The notes: a model not told the origin generated them from the letters alone. A DNA stretch of 22,327 nt from an uncultured Marvinbryantia sp. (GCA_934373455.1 CAKRON010000035.1:1-22327); one strand, 5' to 3'; shown: positions 6,999 to 15,807, numbered from the stretch's first letter. Numbers and translations: made by a program.

Positions 6999-9638
6999 AT
7001 GAAAAAGTATGGAGTAAATGAACTTCGTAAGATGTATCTGGACTTTTTCGAGAGCAAAGGCCATCTGGTTATGAAAAGCTTTTCCCTCGTACCACAGAAT
7101 GATAAGAGTCTTCTGCTGATCAATGCAGGTATGGCTCCACTGAAGCCGTATTTTACAGGAGCAGAGATTCCACCTAGAAGACGTGTGGCGACCTGTCAGA
7201 AGTGTATTCGTACAGGTGATATTGAAAATGTAGGTAAGACAGCCAGACATGGTACATTCTTTGAGATGTTGGGAAACTTCTCTTTTGGAGATTATTTTAA
7301 ACATGAAGCAATCAACTGGTCATGGGAATTTTTGACAGAAGTAGTAGGATTAGATCCAGAACGTTTGTATCCATCCGTGTATGTGGATGATGATGAAGCA
7401 TTTGATATTTGGAATAAAGAAGTTGGTATTGCGCCAGAGCGTATTTTCCGTTTTGGAAAAGAAGATAATTTCTGGGAGCATGGTGCAGGTCCTTGCGGAC
7501 CATGTTCAGAGATTTACTATGACCGTGGGGAAAAATATGGCTGTGGTAAACCAGACTGTACGGTAGGATGTGATTGTGACCGTTACATGGAAATCTGGAA
7601 CAATGTATTTACTCAGTTTGAAAATGATGGTAACGGAAATTATACCACATTGAAGAACAAGAATATTGATACAGGTATGGGACTTGAACGTCTGGCAAGT
7701 GTTGTACAGGATGTAGATTCTATTTTTGATGTAGACACTGTATGTGCACTGAGAAATCATGTATGCCAGATGGCAGGAAAGGTATATCAGGAAAATTACA
7801 AAGATGATGTATCAATTCGTCTGATTACAGATCATATCCGTTCTGCTACATTCATGATTTCAGATGGTATTATGCCAACAAATGAAGGACGTGGTTATGT
7901 ACTTCGCCGTCTGATTCGTCGTGCAGCACGTCATGGAAGACTGCTGGGTATTAATGGTAAGTTCCTTGCTGATTTAAGTGCTACTGTGATAGAAGGATCA
8001 AAAGATGGATATCCGGAACTGGAAGAGAAGAAAGAATTTATCTTCAATGTTCTGAATAATGAAGAAGCTCAGTTTAATAAGACAATCGATCAGGGACTTC
8101 GCATTTTAAATGATCTGGAAGAAGAGATGAAGGCCAAAGGAGAAAAGACACTTGGTGGTGCGGACGCATTTAAGCTGTACGACACTTATGGATTCCCGAT
8201 GGATTTAACGAAAGAGATTCTGGAAGAAAAAGGGTATGAGATTGATGAAGCAGGTTTCCAGGAGGAAATGGATGCACAGAGAAAACGTGCCCGTGAAAGT
8301 CGTGAAGTAACCAACTATATGGGTGCAGATGCAACCGTATATGATCAGATTGATGTATCTGTGACGACAGAATTTACAGGATATACTTCTTTGAAATGTG
8401 AATCAGAGATAACAGTTCTTGCTTCTGAGACGGAACTGGTAGATTCTCTGGTGGAAGGTCAGAAAGGAACTGTATTTACAGCAAAGACACCATTCTATGC
8501 TACGATGGGTGGACAGGAAGGCGATACTGGTGTGATTTACACTGAAAATGGTAAGTTCCAGGTAGAAGACACGATAAAGCTTCGTGGTGGAAAATATGGT
8601 CATGTAGGACATATGGTTTCTGGTATGCTTTCTAAGGGTGATAAAGTAACATTGGAAGTTGCAGAACAGGAAAGATTGGATACCTGTAAGAACCACAGTG
8701 CAACACATCTGCTTCAGAAAGCACTGAAGACAGTGCTGGGAAGCCATGTAGAACAGAAAGGTTCTCTGGTAACACCGACCAGACTTCGTTTTGACTTTGT
8801 ACATTTCCAGGCTATGACAGCAGAAGAAATTGCAAAAGTAGAAGAGATTGTCAATAAAGAGATCCAGGCTGCACTTCCGGTTGAGACAAAAGTTATGCCG
8901 ATTGAAGAAGCAAAGAAGACCGGTGCGATGGCTCTTTTTGGAGAAAAATATGGTGAAGAAGTACGCGTTGTTTCTATGGGAGATTTTTCTGTAGAGCTTT
9001 GTGGTGGAACCCATGTAGCAAATACCAGCAGTATTGCTCTGTTTAAGATCGTATCTGAAGCAGGCGTGGCAGCAGGTGTACGTCGTATTGAAGCACTGAC
9101 TGGCAATAACGTGCTGGCATATTATAAAGAAATGGAAGAGAAGATGGCAGAAGCTGCCAGAGCTCTTAAGACAACACCGGCAGAAATGTTAGAGAAGATT
9201 GCTCATCTGCAGAAAGAAGTGAAAGATCTGCAAAGTGAGAATGAATCTTTGAAGAGCAAGATGGCTCAGAATTCCCTTGGTGACGTTATGAGTAAAGTAA
9301 CAGAAGTTAAGGGTGTAAAAGTACTGGCTACTGCAGTAGATGGTGTGGATATGAACGGTCTTCGTGATCTGGGCGATCAGTTAAAGGAAAAACTCGGTGA
9401 AGGCGTGGTTGTTCTTGCATCTGCAAAAGACGGAAAAGTCAGTCTTCTTGCAATGGCTACAGATGGAGCAATGAAGAAAGGCGCACATGCAGGTAATCTG
9501 ATCAAAGCGGCAGCAGCAATTGTTGGAGGTGGCGGTGGCGGACGTCCAAACATGGCACAGGCTGGAGGAAAGAATCCAGATGCGATTCCGGAAGCAATCG
9601 CTAAGATTCCAGAACTGGTAGAAGGTCAGATTAAGTAG
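6999..9638 (+). CDS. alaS: Alanyl-tRNA synthetase
   Basis: An 879-aa full-length AlaRS. The class II catalytic core occupies about 1-250, with motif 1 around 40-62 and RHGTFFEMLGNFSFGDYF at 83-100 as the AlaRS hallmark. Residues 161-195 carry an unusual Cys-rich segment (GPCGPCS to CDCDR). The editing domain (about 560-730) has zinc ligands His566 and His570 (HSATH) and Cys668 and His672 (CGGTH), which clear Ser/Gly mischarged tRNA. A coiled-coil linker at about 710-760 leads to the DHHA1-type oligomerisation domain, ending in a Gly-rich GGGGGGRPNMAQAGG loop. A consensus AAGGAGG lies 7 nt before the ATG. It is cotranscribed with tyrS; no convincing terminator follows it. Confidence 0.98.
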   Translation: MKKYGVNELRKMYLDFFESKGHLVMKSFSLVPQNDKSLLLINAGMAPLKPYFTGAEIPPRRRVATCQKCIRTGDIENVGKTARHGTFFEMLGNFSFGDYFKHEAINWSWEFLTEVVGLDPERLYPSVYVDDDEAFDIWNKEVGIAPERIFRFGKEDNFWEHGAGPCGPCSEIYYDRGEKYGCGKPDCTVGCDCDRYMEIWNNVFTQFENDGNGNYTTLKNKNIDTGMGLERLASVVQDVDSIFDVDTVCALRNHVCQMAGKVYQENYKDDVSIRLITDHIRSATFMISDGIMPTNEGRGYVLRRLIRRAARHGRLLGINGKFLADLSATVIEGSKDGYPELEEKKEFIFNVLNNEEAQFNKTIDQGLRILNDLEEEMKAKGEKTLGGADAFKLYDTYGFPMDLTKEILEEKGYEIDEAGFQEEMDAQRKRARESREVTNYMGADATVYDQIDVSVTTEFTGYTSLKCESEITVLASETELVDSLVEGQKGTVFTAKTPFYATMGGQEGDTGVIYTENGKFQVEDTIKLRGGKYGHVGHMVSGMLSKGDKVTLEVAEQERLDTCKNHSATHLLQKALKTVLGSHVEQKGSLVTPTRLRFDFVHFQAMTAEEIAKVEEIVNKEIQAALPVETKVMPIEEAKKTGAMALFGEKYGEEVRVVSMGDFSVELCGGTHVANTSSIALFKIVSEAGVAAGVRRIEALTGNNVLAYYKEMEEKMAEAARALKTTPAEMLEKIAHLQKEVKDLQSENESLKSKMAQNSLGDVMSKVTEVKGVKVLATAVDGVDMNGLRDLGDQLKEKLGEGVVVLASAKDGKVSLLAMATDGAMKKGAHAGNLIKAAAAIVGGGGGGRPNMAQAGGKNPDAIPEAIAKIPELVEGQIK

Positions 9639-9687
9639 AATGTTTGTGGATAACCTTAAAAAAGGTTGATTTCCAGAAAGAAACTAC

Positions 9688-9716
9688 TTGACTAATGTGA
9701 ACAAAGTAGGTATAAT
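9688..9716 (+). promoter_or_regulatory. Strong promoter of rpsU
   Basis: TTGACT (9688-9693), a 17-bp spacer, and a perfect TATAAT (9711-9716). The start site near 9723 would give a leader of about 70 nt that contains the hairpin described separately. Confidence 0.85.
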
Positions 9717-9723
9717 TCAAATA

Positions 9724-9785
9724 GTGCAATAAAATAACCCAACAGTTGTATTATGCACAATCTACAACTGGAGGGAGGTTAGGTG
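9724..9785 (+). promoter_or_regulatory. Structured 5' leader of rpsU with possible pseudoknot
   Basis: A perfect 8-bp hairpin, CAGTTGTA (9743-9750) with TACAACTG (9763-9770), ends one base into the purine-rich GGAGGGAGG (9770-9778). The hairpin loop contains TGCAC (9754-9758), complementary to GTGCA at the very start of the leader (9724-9728), so a pseudoknot can be drawn. The usable SD may be AGGTG at 9781-9785, 7 nt before the ATG. Autoregulation by S21 is inference only. Confidence 0.5.
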
Positions 9786-9792
9786 TGAGACA

Positions 9793-9969
9793 ATGTCAAA
9801 TGTAATCGTAAAAGAAAACGAGACTTTGGACAGCGCTTTACGCCGTTTCAAGAGAAACTGCGCAAAAGCTGGTATCCAGCAGGAAATTCGTAAAAGAGAA
9901 CATTACGAAAAACCAAGCGTTAGACGTAAGAAAAAATCCGAAGCTGCTCGTAAACGTAAATTTAACTAA
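9793..9969 (+). CDS. rpsU: 30S ribosomal protein S21
   Basis: A 58-aa basic protein, [12 protein letters not shown] to ARKRKFN, the exact size of firmicute bS21. The N-terminal part has [15 protein letters not shown], followed by [12 protein letters not shown] and a Lys/Arg-rich tail ([14 protein letters not shown]), all diagnostic of the family. S21 sits near the anti-Shine-Dalgarno end of 16S rRNA and helps initiation. The gene stands alone between its own promoter and terminator, with no GatB/Yqey gene following as in some relatives. The codon choice (CGT, GCT, AAA) looks optimised for high expression. Confidence 0.97.
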   Translation: MSNVIVKENETLDSALRRFKRNCAKAGIQQEIRKREHYEKPSVRRKKKSEAARKRKFN

Positions 9970-9980
9970 TGTGCAGACAG

Positions 9981-10011
9981 ATCCCTGGTCAATTCGATCA
10001 GGGATTTTTTC
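9981..10011 (+). terminator. Terminator of rpsU
   Basis: ATCCCTG (9981-9987) pairs with CAGGGAT (9999-10005), which may extend by internal TC/GA pairing, and is followed by six T ending at 10010. Confidence 0.88.
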
Positions 10012-10083
10012 TATTTAAAAATGTAGTATATAACGTTTTCTGTGTTCATAAGTTGTACTATCAGGAAAAAGGGGCGTGGTACG

Positions 10084-11253
10084 ATGATAAGAAATGGAAA
10101 AATGTGTATACTGCTTTTTATTTTGTGGATATCGCTGTTTTGCGGTGTTTCGTGGAACACTGGGGCGGAGGATCTGGAACTGGCTTCACCGGAGGCGGTT
10201 CTGATGGAGGCTTCCACTGGGAAAGTATTATTTGAAAAAGCATCGCATGAAAAACGCAGCCCGGCCAGTGTGACAAAAATTATGACAGTTCTACTGTCTT
10301 TTGAAGCATTGGAAAAAGGGCAGATACATTTGGAAGATGAGGTAGTGACTAGTGCTCATGCCAAATCTATGGGCGGTTCCCAGGTTTTTTTGGAAGAAGG
10401 AGAAAAACAGACAGTGCAGACACTGTTGAAATGCATTCTGGTCTCTTCAGGAAACGATGCTTCTGTAGCGTTGGCAGAATACATAGCGGGAAGCGAAATG
10501 GAATTTGTCAACAAAATGAATGAAAAAGCCAAAGCTTTGAAAATGACGGATACGCACTTTGTGGATTGCTGCGGTCTGACAGATTCAGATGATCACTATA
10601 CATCGGCAAATGACATTGCTCTTATGTCGAGGGAACTGATCATCAGATTCCCGGAAGTCTTTGATTATACGACTATTTGGATGGAAAATATTACCCATGT
10701 AACTCAGCGGGGCAGCAGTGAATTCGGACTGTCCAATACCAATAAGCTGCTGCGCAGTTATAATGGATGCAACGGACTGAAAACAGGGAGTACCAGTAAA
10801 GCATTGTTCTGCGTATCCGCTACAGCATTGCGTAATGACATCCAGCTCATCAGCGTGATCATGGCAGGACCGGATTCCAAGACTCGTTTTAAAGAAGCAG
10901 CACAGCTGTTAGATTATGGATTTGGAAAATGCCGTCTGTACACAGATGAAGAAGAGATAAAATTTCCACCCTTGAAAGTGAAGAAAGGTGTCAAAAATCA
11001 GGTCACTTGCCATGTGAAAGAAACATTCCGGTATCTGGATACCGATGGAAAAGACCTGGCAGGAATTCAGCGCAGTATTCAACTGGCGGATACCGTCACC
11101 GCACCGGTACAGGAAGGAGATACGGCGGGGTATCTGATCTATACACTGAATGGAAAAGAAATCGGAAGAAGCGAATTGGTATTCGATGAGAGCGTGGAAA
11201 AAGCCGGGTATGGATTCTGTGTGAAAAAGGCATGGAAAGTGTATAGTATGTGA
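10084..11253 (+). CDS. D-alanyl-D-alanine carboxypeptidase (PBP5/DacF family)
   Basis: A 389-aa exported low-molecular-weight penicillin-binding protein that trims the terminal D-Ala of the peptidoglycan stem peptide. An N-terminal signal peptide (MIRNGK plus hydrophobic CILLFILWISLFCGV) is followed by the peptidase S11 domain: SxxK at Ser62-Lys65 (SVTK), SxN at 122-124 (SGN), KTG at 233-235. A C-terminal PBP5-associated beta domain covers about 285-370. The usual amphipathic C-terminal membrane helix is weak or missing; the tail is VKKAWKVYSM. I chose ATG 10084 over the upstream in-frame ATG 10042 because the basic head and signal peptide begin there and AAGGGG lies 11 nt upstream. Its partner genes, phosphoesterase and scpA, now lie about 10 kb away beyond the island. 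Confidence 0.92.
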   Translation: MIRNGKMCILLFILWISLFCGVSWNTGAEDLELASPEAVLMEASTGKVLFEKASHEKRSPASVTKIMTVLLSFEALEKGQIHLEDEVVTSAHAKSMGGSQVFLEEGEKQTVQTLLKCILVSSGNDASVALAEYIAGSEMEFVNKMNEKAKALKMTDTHFVDCCGLTDSDDHYTSANDIALMSRELIIRFPEVFDYTTIWMENITHVTQRGSSEFGLSNTNKLLRSYNGCNGLKTGSTSKALFCVSATALRNDIQLISVIMAGPDSKTRFKEAAQLLDYGFGKCRLYTDEEEIKFPPLKVKKGVKNQVTCHVKETFRYLDTDGKDLAGIQRSIQLADTVTAPVQEGDTAGYLIYTLNGKEIGRSELVFDESVEKAGYGFCVKKAWKVYSM

Positions 11254-11331
11254 GAAACAGCTTACGGAACAGCGGAAACTGAAATGGTTGTATGAAAAAT
11301 ACAAATCTGGACTTTGCGGAAAGAAACAATT

Positions 11332-11811
11332 ATAATGAACAGGTATCCGCAATTTTTCTGGTCTCAGACGACCTCCTATAAATCCGTACTGTCATTTATC
11401 AGTATGAATTTTGACGGCTTAAAAACGGCTATCATGGAGATGTATTCCGGATCAGAAGTTGAGGTCAATGTATGATCATTCCAGAACAATATCAGCAGTT
11501 TCTCCGGGAAAGATGATGTACTGACCTATTTGATTCATCTTGGATATCTGGGCTATGACCAGTACCACAGAACGGCATTTATACCAAATGAAGAAATAAG
11601 ACAGGAATTTCAGACAGTATTAAATGAAGAAAAATGGGATAAATTGAATCAGATGGAATAAAAATGTAGAGACGGCAATTATACAAATCAAAGAAAAGAA
11701 ATATCTGAAATCAATAGTAGAATATACAGGAATATAATACTTGTGGGTATCAATTATGATAGAAAGATGAAAGTACATAAATGCGTAATTGAAAAGTATA
11801 AGAAAGAATAG
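11332..11811 (+). pseudogene. Decayed AAA-ATPase-like / PD-(D/E)XK nuclease family gene
   Basis: Remnants in two reading frames. From 11347 one frame reads PQFFWSQTTSYKSVLSF then MNFDGLKTAI, hits TGA (11473-11475), and resumes as SFSGKDDVLTYLIHLGYLGY and FIPNEEIRQEF to TAA at 11659-11661. Another frame then gives AIIQIKEKKYLKSIVEYTG, and after a one-base shift near 11731, ILVGINYDRKMKVHKCVIEKY ends at TAG 11809-11811. These blocks match the middle and extreme C-terminus of the AAA-ATPase_like (PF09820) plus PD-(D/E)XK nuclease proteins common in gut Clostridia and Bacteroides. The N-terminal ATPase and the nuclease active site are missing. The family name is from memory of these motifs. The stretch 11254-11331 is not clearly assignable. 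Confidence 0.75.
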
Positions 11812-11818
11812 TCGCTTG

Positions 11819-11850
11819 GAGGGAATCGGAATGATATCTGATTCTCTTTT
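11819..11850 (+). terminator. Terminator after the ATPase relic
   Basis: GAATCGG (11823-11829) pairs with CTGATTC (11838-11844), and flanking weak pairs (GAGG with TCTT) can extend it. It ends in TCTTTT, 8 bp after the relic's TAG, and insulates the island operon from upstream transcription. Confidence 0.6.
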
Positions 11851-11940
11851 GAGTATAAAAATGTTTTGTTATTGGTGAATGAGAGAATGGAATGAAGAAA
11901 AGGCAGGAAAATGTCTGCTGTAGATAGATGTTTGATTATA

Positions 11941-11949
11941 TGATATACT
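11941..11949 (+). promoter_or_regulatory. Candidate extended -10 promoter of the restriction operon
   Basis: TG at 11941-11942, one base, then TATACT (11944-11949) forms an extended -10. No good -35 lies at 16-18 bp, so the assignment is tentative. It is 44 bp upstream of the first gene of the island. Otherwise 11851-11992 shows nothing identifiable. Confidence 0.4.
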
Positions 11950-11992
11950 GAAATAGATTTTTTATGCCAGGCAGAAAGGAGTAAGAAAATAT

Positions 11993-12838
11993 TTGGAAAA
12001 GTGGATAAAGGAAAACTGCAAGATTATCTTAGCGGTATTAGGATTTATAGTTGGTGGTCCATTAGTAATAAATTGGCTTTTTAAATTACATTTGCCAACA
12101 AATTTTTGGACTGTAGAGTGGGATGCATCAGCTGTTTTATCTTATTATGGAACAATACTAGCATCAGTTATTGCTATTTATGGAATATTTATTACAATAC
12201 AGTATAGTCAAAAAAGTTACAAAGATGATATCAGAGATCGTTCGTTGCCGTTTATTGTAATAGATATGCTAAAAACTAGTGGATATGGAGCCGAGACTCA
12301 ATTAGGAAGTTTACAAAATGAGTTAGAATCACTTCAAGGCTATCGGGAATACAAGCTTGTAAATTATTATTGTATTCTCACAAAAGGAAAAATTGAATAC
12401 AGAACGAGTTTGACAGAGTCTCAGCAGGAATTTCGTGATAATGGTGGAAGAAAAATTGTACCATGTAAGGATGGTAAAAATTTTTATACAATATATGGTA
12501 TTTGCGTACCAATTGAGATTGAAAATATTGGAAATGGTACTGCCATAAGATTGAGATATGGAATAAATAGAAAAGAAATAAATGAAAAAGAAAGAAGATA
12601 TTTGCCAACATTATCACTAAAGCCGTCTGCACCAATGATGTTACATATTTTTTCTGAGGATTGTTCTAGAGAGAGCTTAAATCTTGGCGAGTATGTACTT
12701 TCATTTTTTTATGAAGATATTTATTCAAATAGATATGAGCAACATTTCGATATAACTATAGAATATAATCAAGAAAAGCAATATCCAGTTTTTTCAATGG
12801 ATATGGGGCATATTCAGAATTTTTTGGGAGGAAAATGA
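11993..12838 (+). CDS. Two-TM membrane protein of unknown function upstream of mod
   Basis: 281 aa; I do not recognise a family. Two membrane segments at about 11-30 (IILAVLGFIVGGPLVINWLF) and 48-70 (VLSYYGTILASVIAIYGIF) are joined by a short loop. About 210 mostly beta-rich soluble residues follow, probably cytoplasmic. They contain EIENIGNGTAIRLRYGI (from about 177), like the opening of an immunoglobulin-like or beta-sandwich fold. No catalytic motif is visible. The start is TTG 11993, supported by AAAGGAG (11975-11981); the next in-frame ATG lies past both membrane segments. The stop is one base from the mod ATG, and mod's SD (GGGAGG) lies in its last codons, so the two are coupled. More AT-rich than neighbouring housekeeping genes. 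It could be a sensor or membrane-acting effector tied to the R-M system; that is inference. Confidence 0.8.
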   Translation: MEKWIKENCKIILAVLGFIVGGPLVINWLFKLHLPTNFWTVEWDASAVLSYYGTILASVIAIYGIFITIQYSQKSYKDDIRDRSLPFIVIDMLKTSGYGAETQLGSLQNELESLQGYREYKLVNYYCILTKGKIEYRTSLTESQQEFRDNGGRKIVPCKDGKNFYTIYGICVPIEIENIGNGTAIRLRYGINRKEINEKERRYLPTLSLKPSAPMMLHIFSEDCSRESLNLGEYVLSFFYEDIYSNRYEQHFDITIEYNQEKQYPVFSMDMGHIQNFLGGK

Positions 12839-12839
12839 G

Positions 12840-14702
12840 ATGGATGAAATAAAAATGGAATCAGTCGATATGATTGCTCGAAATATAGAGAAAATGGAAA
12901 AGTTATTTCCAAACTGTATTACAGAAACAATAGATGAAAAAGGAAAAGAAAAAAAAGCTATTAATTTCGAGCTTTTGAAGCAAATGCTTTCGCCAGATAT
13001 CATTGATGGAGATGAAGTCTACGAATTTACTTGGGTGGGAAAGAAGGCAGCTATAGTTGAAGCTAATAAACCAATCCGAAAAACACTTCGCCCATATATA
13101 GATGAATCTGTTGACTGGGATAATACAGAAAATTTGTATATTGAGGGTGATAATCTTGAAGTTTTAAAATTGCTTCAGGAAAGTTATTTGAATAAAGTAA
13201 AAATGATTTATATTGACCCACCATACAATACGGGAAACGATTTTATATATAATGATGATTTTAAGATGACTGGTGAAGAATATGCTGAAGAATCTGGAGA
13301 ATTTGATGAAAACGGTGAACGTATGTTTAAGAATACAGATAGTAATGGTAGATTTCATTCAGATTGGTGTTCTATGATGTATTCGCGTTTGCTTTTGGCA
13401 AGAAATCTTTTGAATGATGAAGGCGTTATTTTTATTAGCATAGATGAAAACGAAATGAGTAATTTAAGAAAAATATGTGAAGAAGTATTCGGAAAAACAA
13501 ATTTTATAGGACAGTTTGTATGGCAACGAAGAACGTCTCCAGATATGCGAAAACGCGTTAGTACGGCACATGATTATATTGTTACTTATGCAAAAAATAG
13601 TGCTAATATGTCAGAGATAATAAATAAAGTGCATTTATCAAAAAAAGATGCTGAGAATTATGCAAACCCAGATGGAGATCCACGTGGACCTTGGGTTTCA
13701 AGTGATTTTACAGCACAGGGATTTAGACCGAATCAAATGTATGAAATTGTTACACCTGGAGGAATGCGCTATACTCCACCGGAAGGTCGTTGCTGGAAGA
13801 ATATAGAAAGTGAGTTTATTAAGCAGCGAGAAGAGGGGAGAATATGGTTTGGAAAAGATGGAAATGGAATCCCTAGAAGAAAAACATATTTATCGGAACG
13901 TGAAGGAAAAAATGTATGGACTTGGTGGCCAAATTCGGAGGTAGGACATTCTCAGGAAGCAACACAGGAAGTGAAAAAGTTATTTGATGGTCATATTTAT
14001 TTTGATTATCCTAAACCAGTAAGATTAATGGAAAAATTGGTACAAATTGGAACGCATGAAGATTCTCTTGTGTTAGATTTTTTTTCTGGTTCCGCAACAA
14101 CAGCGCATGCAACTATGAGATTAAATGCGGAGGCTGGAGAAAATAGAAAGTATATTATGGTGCAGTTGCCAGAAAAAATTGATGAAAATAGTGAAGCTTA
14201 TAAAGCAGGTTATGCAAACATCTGTGAAATAGGAAAAGAACGTATTCGCCGTGCAGCAAAGAAGATTGCAGAAGAAAAGCCAGAGGCAAAATTTGATGGT
14301 GGTTTCCGTGTGTTGAAATTGGATAGCACTAATATGAATGATGTTTATTACAAGCCGGATGATTATTCTCAGGGATTTTTGAATCAACTGGAGTCGAATA
14401 TTAAAGAAGAACGCACCGACCTGGATCTTTTATTTGGATGCCTTTTGGATTGGGGACTTCCGCTTTCTATGCCATATTCTTCAGAAGAAATAGATGGCTG
14501 TGTTGTTCATAATTATAATGATGGGGATTTAATAGCATGTTTTGAGGAAAATATTCCTGATAGTGTAATTAAGAAAATTGCAAAAAAACAGCCTATTCGT
14601 GCGGTATTCCGTGACAGCAGTTTTGCCAATAGTCCTTCTAAAATCAACGTGGGAGAAATTTTTAAGTTAATGTCACCAGACACATCAGTGAAAGTGCTTT
14701 AA
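12840..14702 (+). CDS. Type III restriction-modification methyltransferase subunit Mod
   Basis: A 620-aa N6-adenine DNA methyltransferase of the beta class: catalytic DPPY at 126-129 (IYIDPPYNTGNDF) precedes the AdoMet-binding motif FFSGSAT at 414-420. The region between (about 220-390) holds the target recognition domain. In type III systems Mod methylates one strand of an asymmetric site, gives specificity to the complex and supports cleavage by Res. The C-terminal about 110 residues resemble the usual Mod tail. The start ATG 12840 follows GGGAGG at 8-9 nt and the upstream stop by one base. An A8 tract (12949-12956, codons 37-39) lies early in the gene. The reading frame is intact. Res follows after an interposed nuclease gene. 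Confidence 0.93.
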   Translation: MDEIKMESVDMIARNIEKMEKLFPNCITETIDEKGKEKKAINFELLKQMLSPDIIDGDEVYEFTWVGKKAAIVEANKPIRKTLRPYIDESVDWDNTENLYIEGDNLEVLKLLQESYLNKVKMIYIDPPYNTGNDFIYNDDFKMTGEEYAEESGEFDENGERMFKNTDSNGRFHSDWCSMMYSRLLLARNLLNDEGVIFISIDENEMSNLRKICEEVFGKTNFIGQFVWQRRTSPDMRKRVSTAHDYIVTYAKNSANMSEIINKVHLSKKDAENYANPDGDPRGPWVSSDFTAQGFRPNQMYEIVTPGGMRYTPPEGRCWKNIESEFIKQREEGRIWFGKDGNGIPRRKTYLSEREGKNVWTWWPNSEVGHSQEATQEVKKLFDGHIYFDYPKPVRLMEKLVQIGTHEDSLVLDFFSGSATTAHATMRLNAEAGENRKYIMVQLPEKIDENSEAYKAGYANICEIGKERIRRAAKKIAEEKPEAKFDGGFRVLKLDSTNMNDVYYKPDDYSQGFLNQLESNIKEERTDLDLLFGCLLDWGLPLSMPYSSEEIDGCVVHNYNDGDLIACFEENIPDSVIKKIAKKQPIRAVFRDSSFANSPSKINVGEIFKLMSPDTSVKVL

Positions 14703-14715
14703 GGAGAAACGAGTT

Positions 14716-15807
14716 ATGAGAAAAAATGAAATCAATTCTATTGATCAGAATTTTTTGAAAACCGTTTCTGATGTGCTGGAACAGGCAAGAAAGCAGGCCA
14801 AAACGGCAGTTAATCTTTCTATGGTTTATGCATATTATGAAATTGGCAGAATGATCGTAGAGGAAGAGCAATATGGGAAAAAGCGGGCAGCCTATGGGAC
14901 ACAGCTCTTGAAGGAGTTGTCCTCGTACCTGACAAAAATTTATGGAAAAGGTTTTTCAGTCGGAAATTTGAAAAATATACGACAGTTTTATAAAGTTTAT
15001 TCTACGGATCAAATTGGCGAAACAGTGTTTAGCCAATTCGAAAATCTTCCGGTAGTCGGTACTGGCAGAAAATTTTATTTGAGCTGGTCGCATTATCTGA
15101 AACTTATGCGAATTGATAATGTGGACGAGCGTCATTTTTATGAAATTGAATCGGTAAAAAATGACTGGAGTCTGGCTGAGCTAAAGCGACAATATGATAC
15201 ATCACTTTATCAACGGCTTGCACTTAGCTCGGACAAGGACAAAGTTTATCGTTTGGCGCTGGAAGGTCAGATGGTAGAATCTCCGAAAGATGCCATTAAG
15301 GATCCCTATGTGCTGGAGTTCCTTGGTTTAAAAGAATTGCCGGAATACTCTGAGAGTGAAATGGAAAGTCGTATCATTGACCATTTACAGCAGTTTCTGC
15401 TGGAACTTGGTACAGGATTTGCATTTATCGGCAGACAAGTCAGGTTTACATTTGACGAAGAACACTTTATGGTAGATCTGGTTTTTTACAATCGATTATT
15501 GCGATGCTTTGTTTTGTTTGATTTGAAGATTGGTGAATTGAAGCATCAGGATATCGGTCAGATGCAGATGTATGTGCACTATTATGATAGAAAAGTGAAA
15601 CTGCCGGATGAGAATCCTACAATTGGAATTTTGTTGTGCAGAGATAAAAATAATGCAGTTGTGGAAATGACATTGCCAGAGGATAATACACAAATTTTTG
15701 CAAGTAAATACGAGACAGTTTTACCGAGTAAAGAAGCTTTGCAAAAACTGTTGGAAGAACAGCTATCAGATGAAAATGGAGGTGAGGAAGATGAAACTGC
15801 GATTTAA
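14716..15807 (+). CDS. DUF1016/YhcG-family PD-(D/E)XK nuclease
   Basis: A 363-aa two-domain protein. The N-terminal DUF1016 domain (about 10-175) is helical, with YYEIGRMIVEEE, SVGNLKNIRQFY and LSWSHYLKLMRI, all typical of YhcG. The C-terminal PD-(D/E)XK domain (about 205-345) shows Glu217, Asp254 (FMVDLVFYN), then Asp269-Leu-Lys271 (LFDLKIG) and GQMQMYVHYYD, so the nuclease site looks intact. Family members often sit with type I restriction loci; function is not firmly established, and roles in DNA cleavage or recombination have been proposed. Here it lies between mod and res, 13 bp after mod with AAGGAG as RBS. The last 17 nt overlap res. It is somewhat richer in GC than the two genes before it, which hints at separate acquisition. 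Confidence 0.9.
   Translation: MRKNEINSIDQNFLKTVSDVLEQARKQAKTAVNLSMVYAYYEIGRMIVEEEQYGKKRAAYGTQLLKELSSYLTKIYGKGFSVGNLKNIRQFYKVYSTDQIGETVFSQFENLPVVGTGRKFYLSWSHYLKLMRIDNVDERHFYEIESVKNDWSLAELKRQYDTSLYQRLALSSDKDKVYRLALEGQMVESPKDAIKDPYVLEFLGLKELPEYSESEMESRIIDHLQQFLLELGTGFAFIGRQVRFTFDEEHFMVDLVFYNRLLRCFVLFDLKIGELKHQDIGQMQMYVHYYDRKVKLPDENPTIGILLCRDKNNAVVEMTLPEDNTQIFASKYETVLPSKEALQKLLEEQLSDENGGEEDETAI

Noticed and set aside
8403..9014. 203-aa open frame on the minus strand inside alaS
   Set aside because: It is antisense to the well-conserved editing domain of alaS, has a composition typical of a shadow frame, and has no RBS.
9650..9668. Terminator after alaS (AACCTT/AAGGTT hairpin)
   Set aside because: The stem is short and AT-rich and is followed by GATTTCC rather than a T run.
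9969..10235. 88-aa frame starting at the rpsU stop codon
   Set aside because: It crosses the rpsU terminator and runs out of frame through the carboxypeptidase signal peptide.
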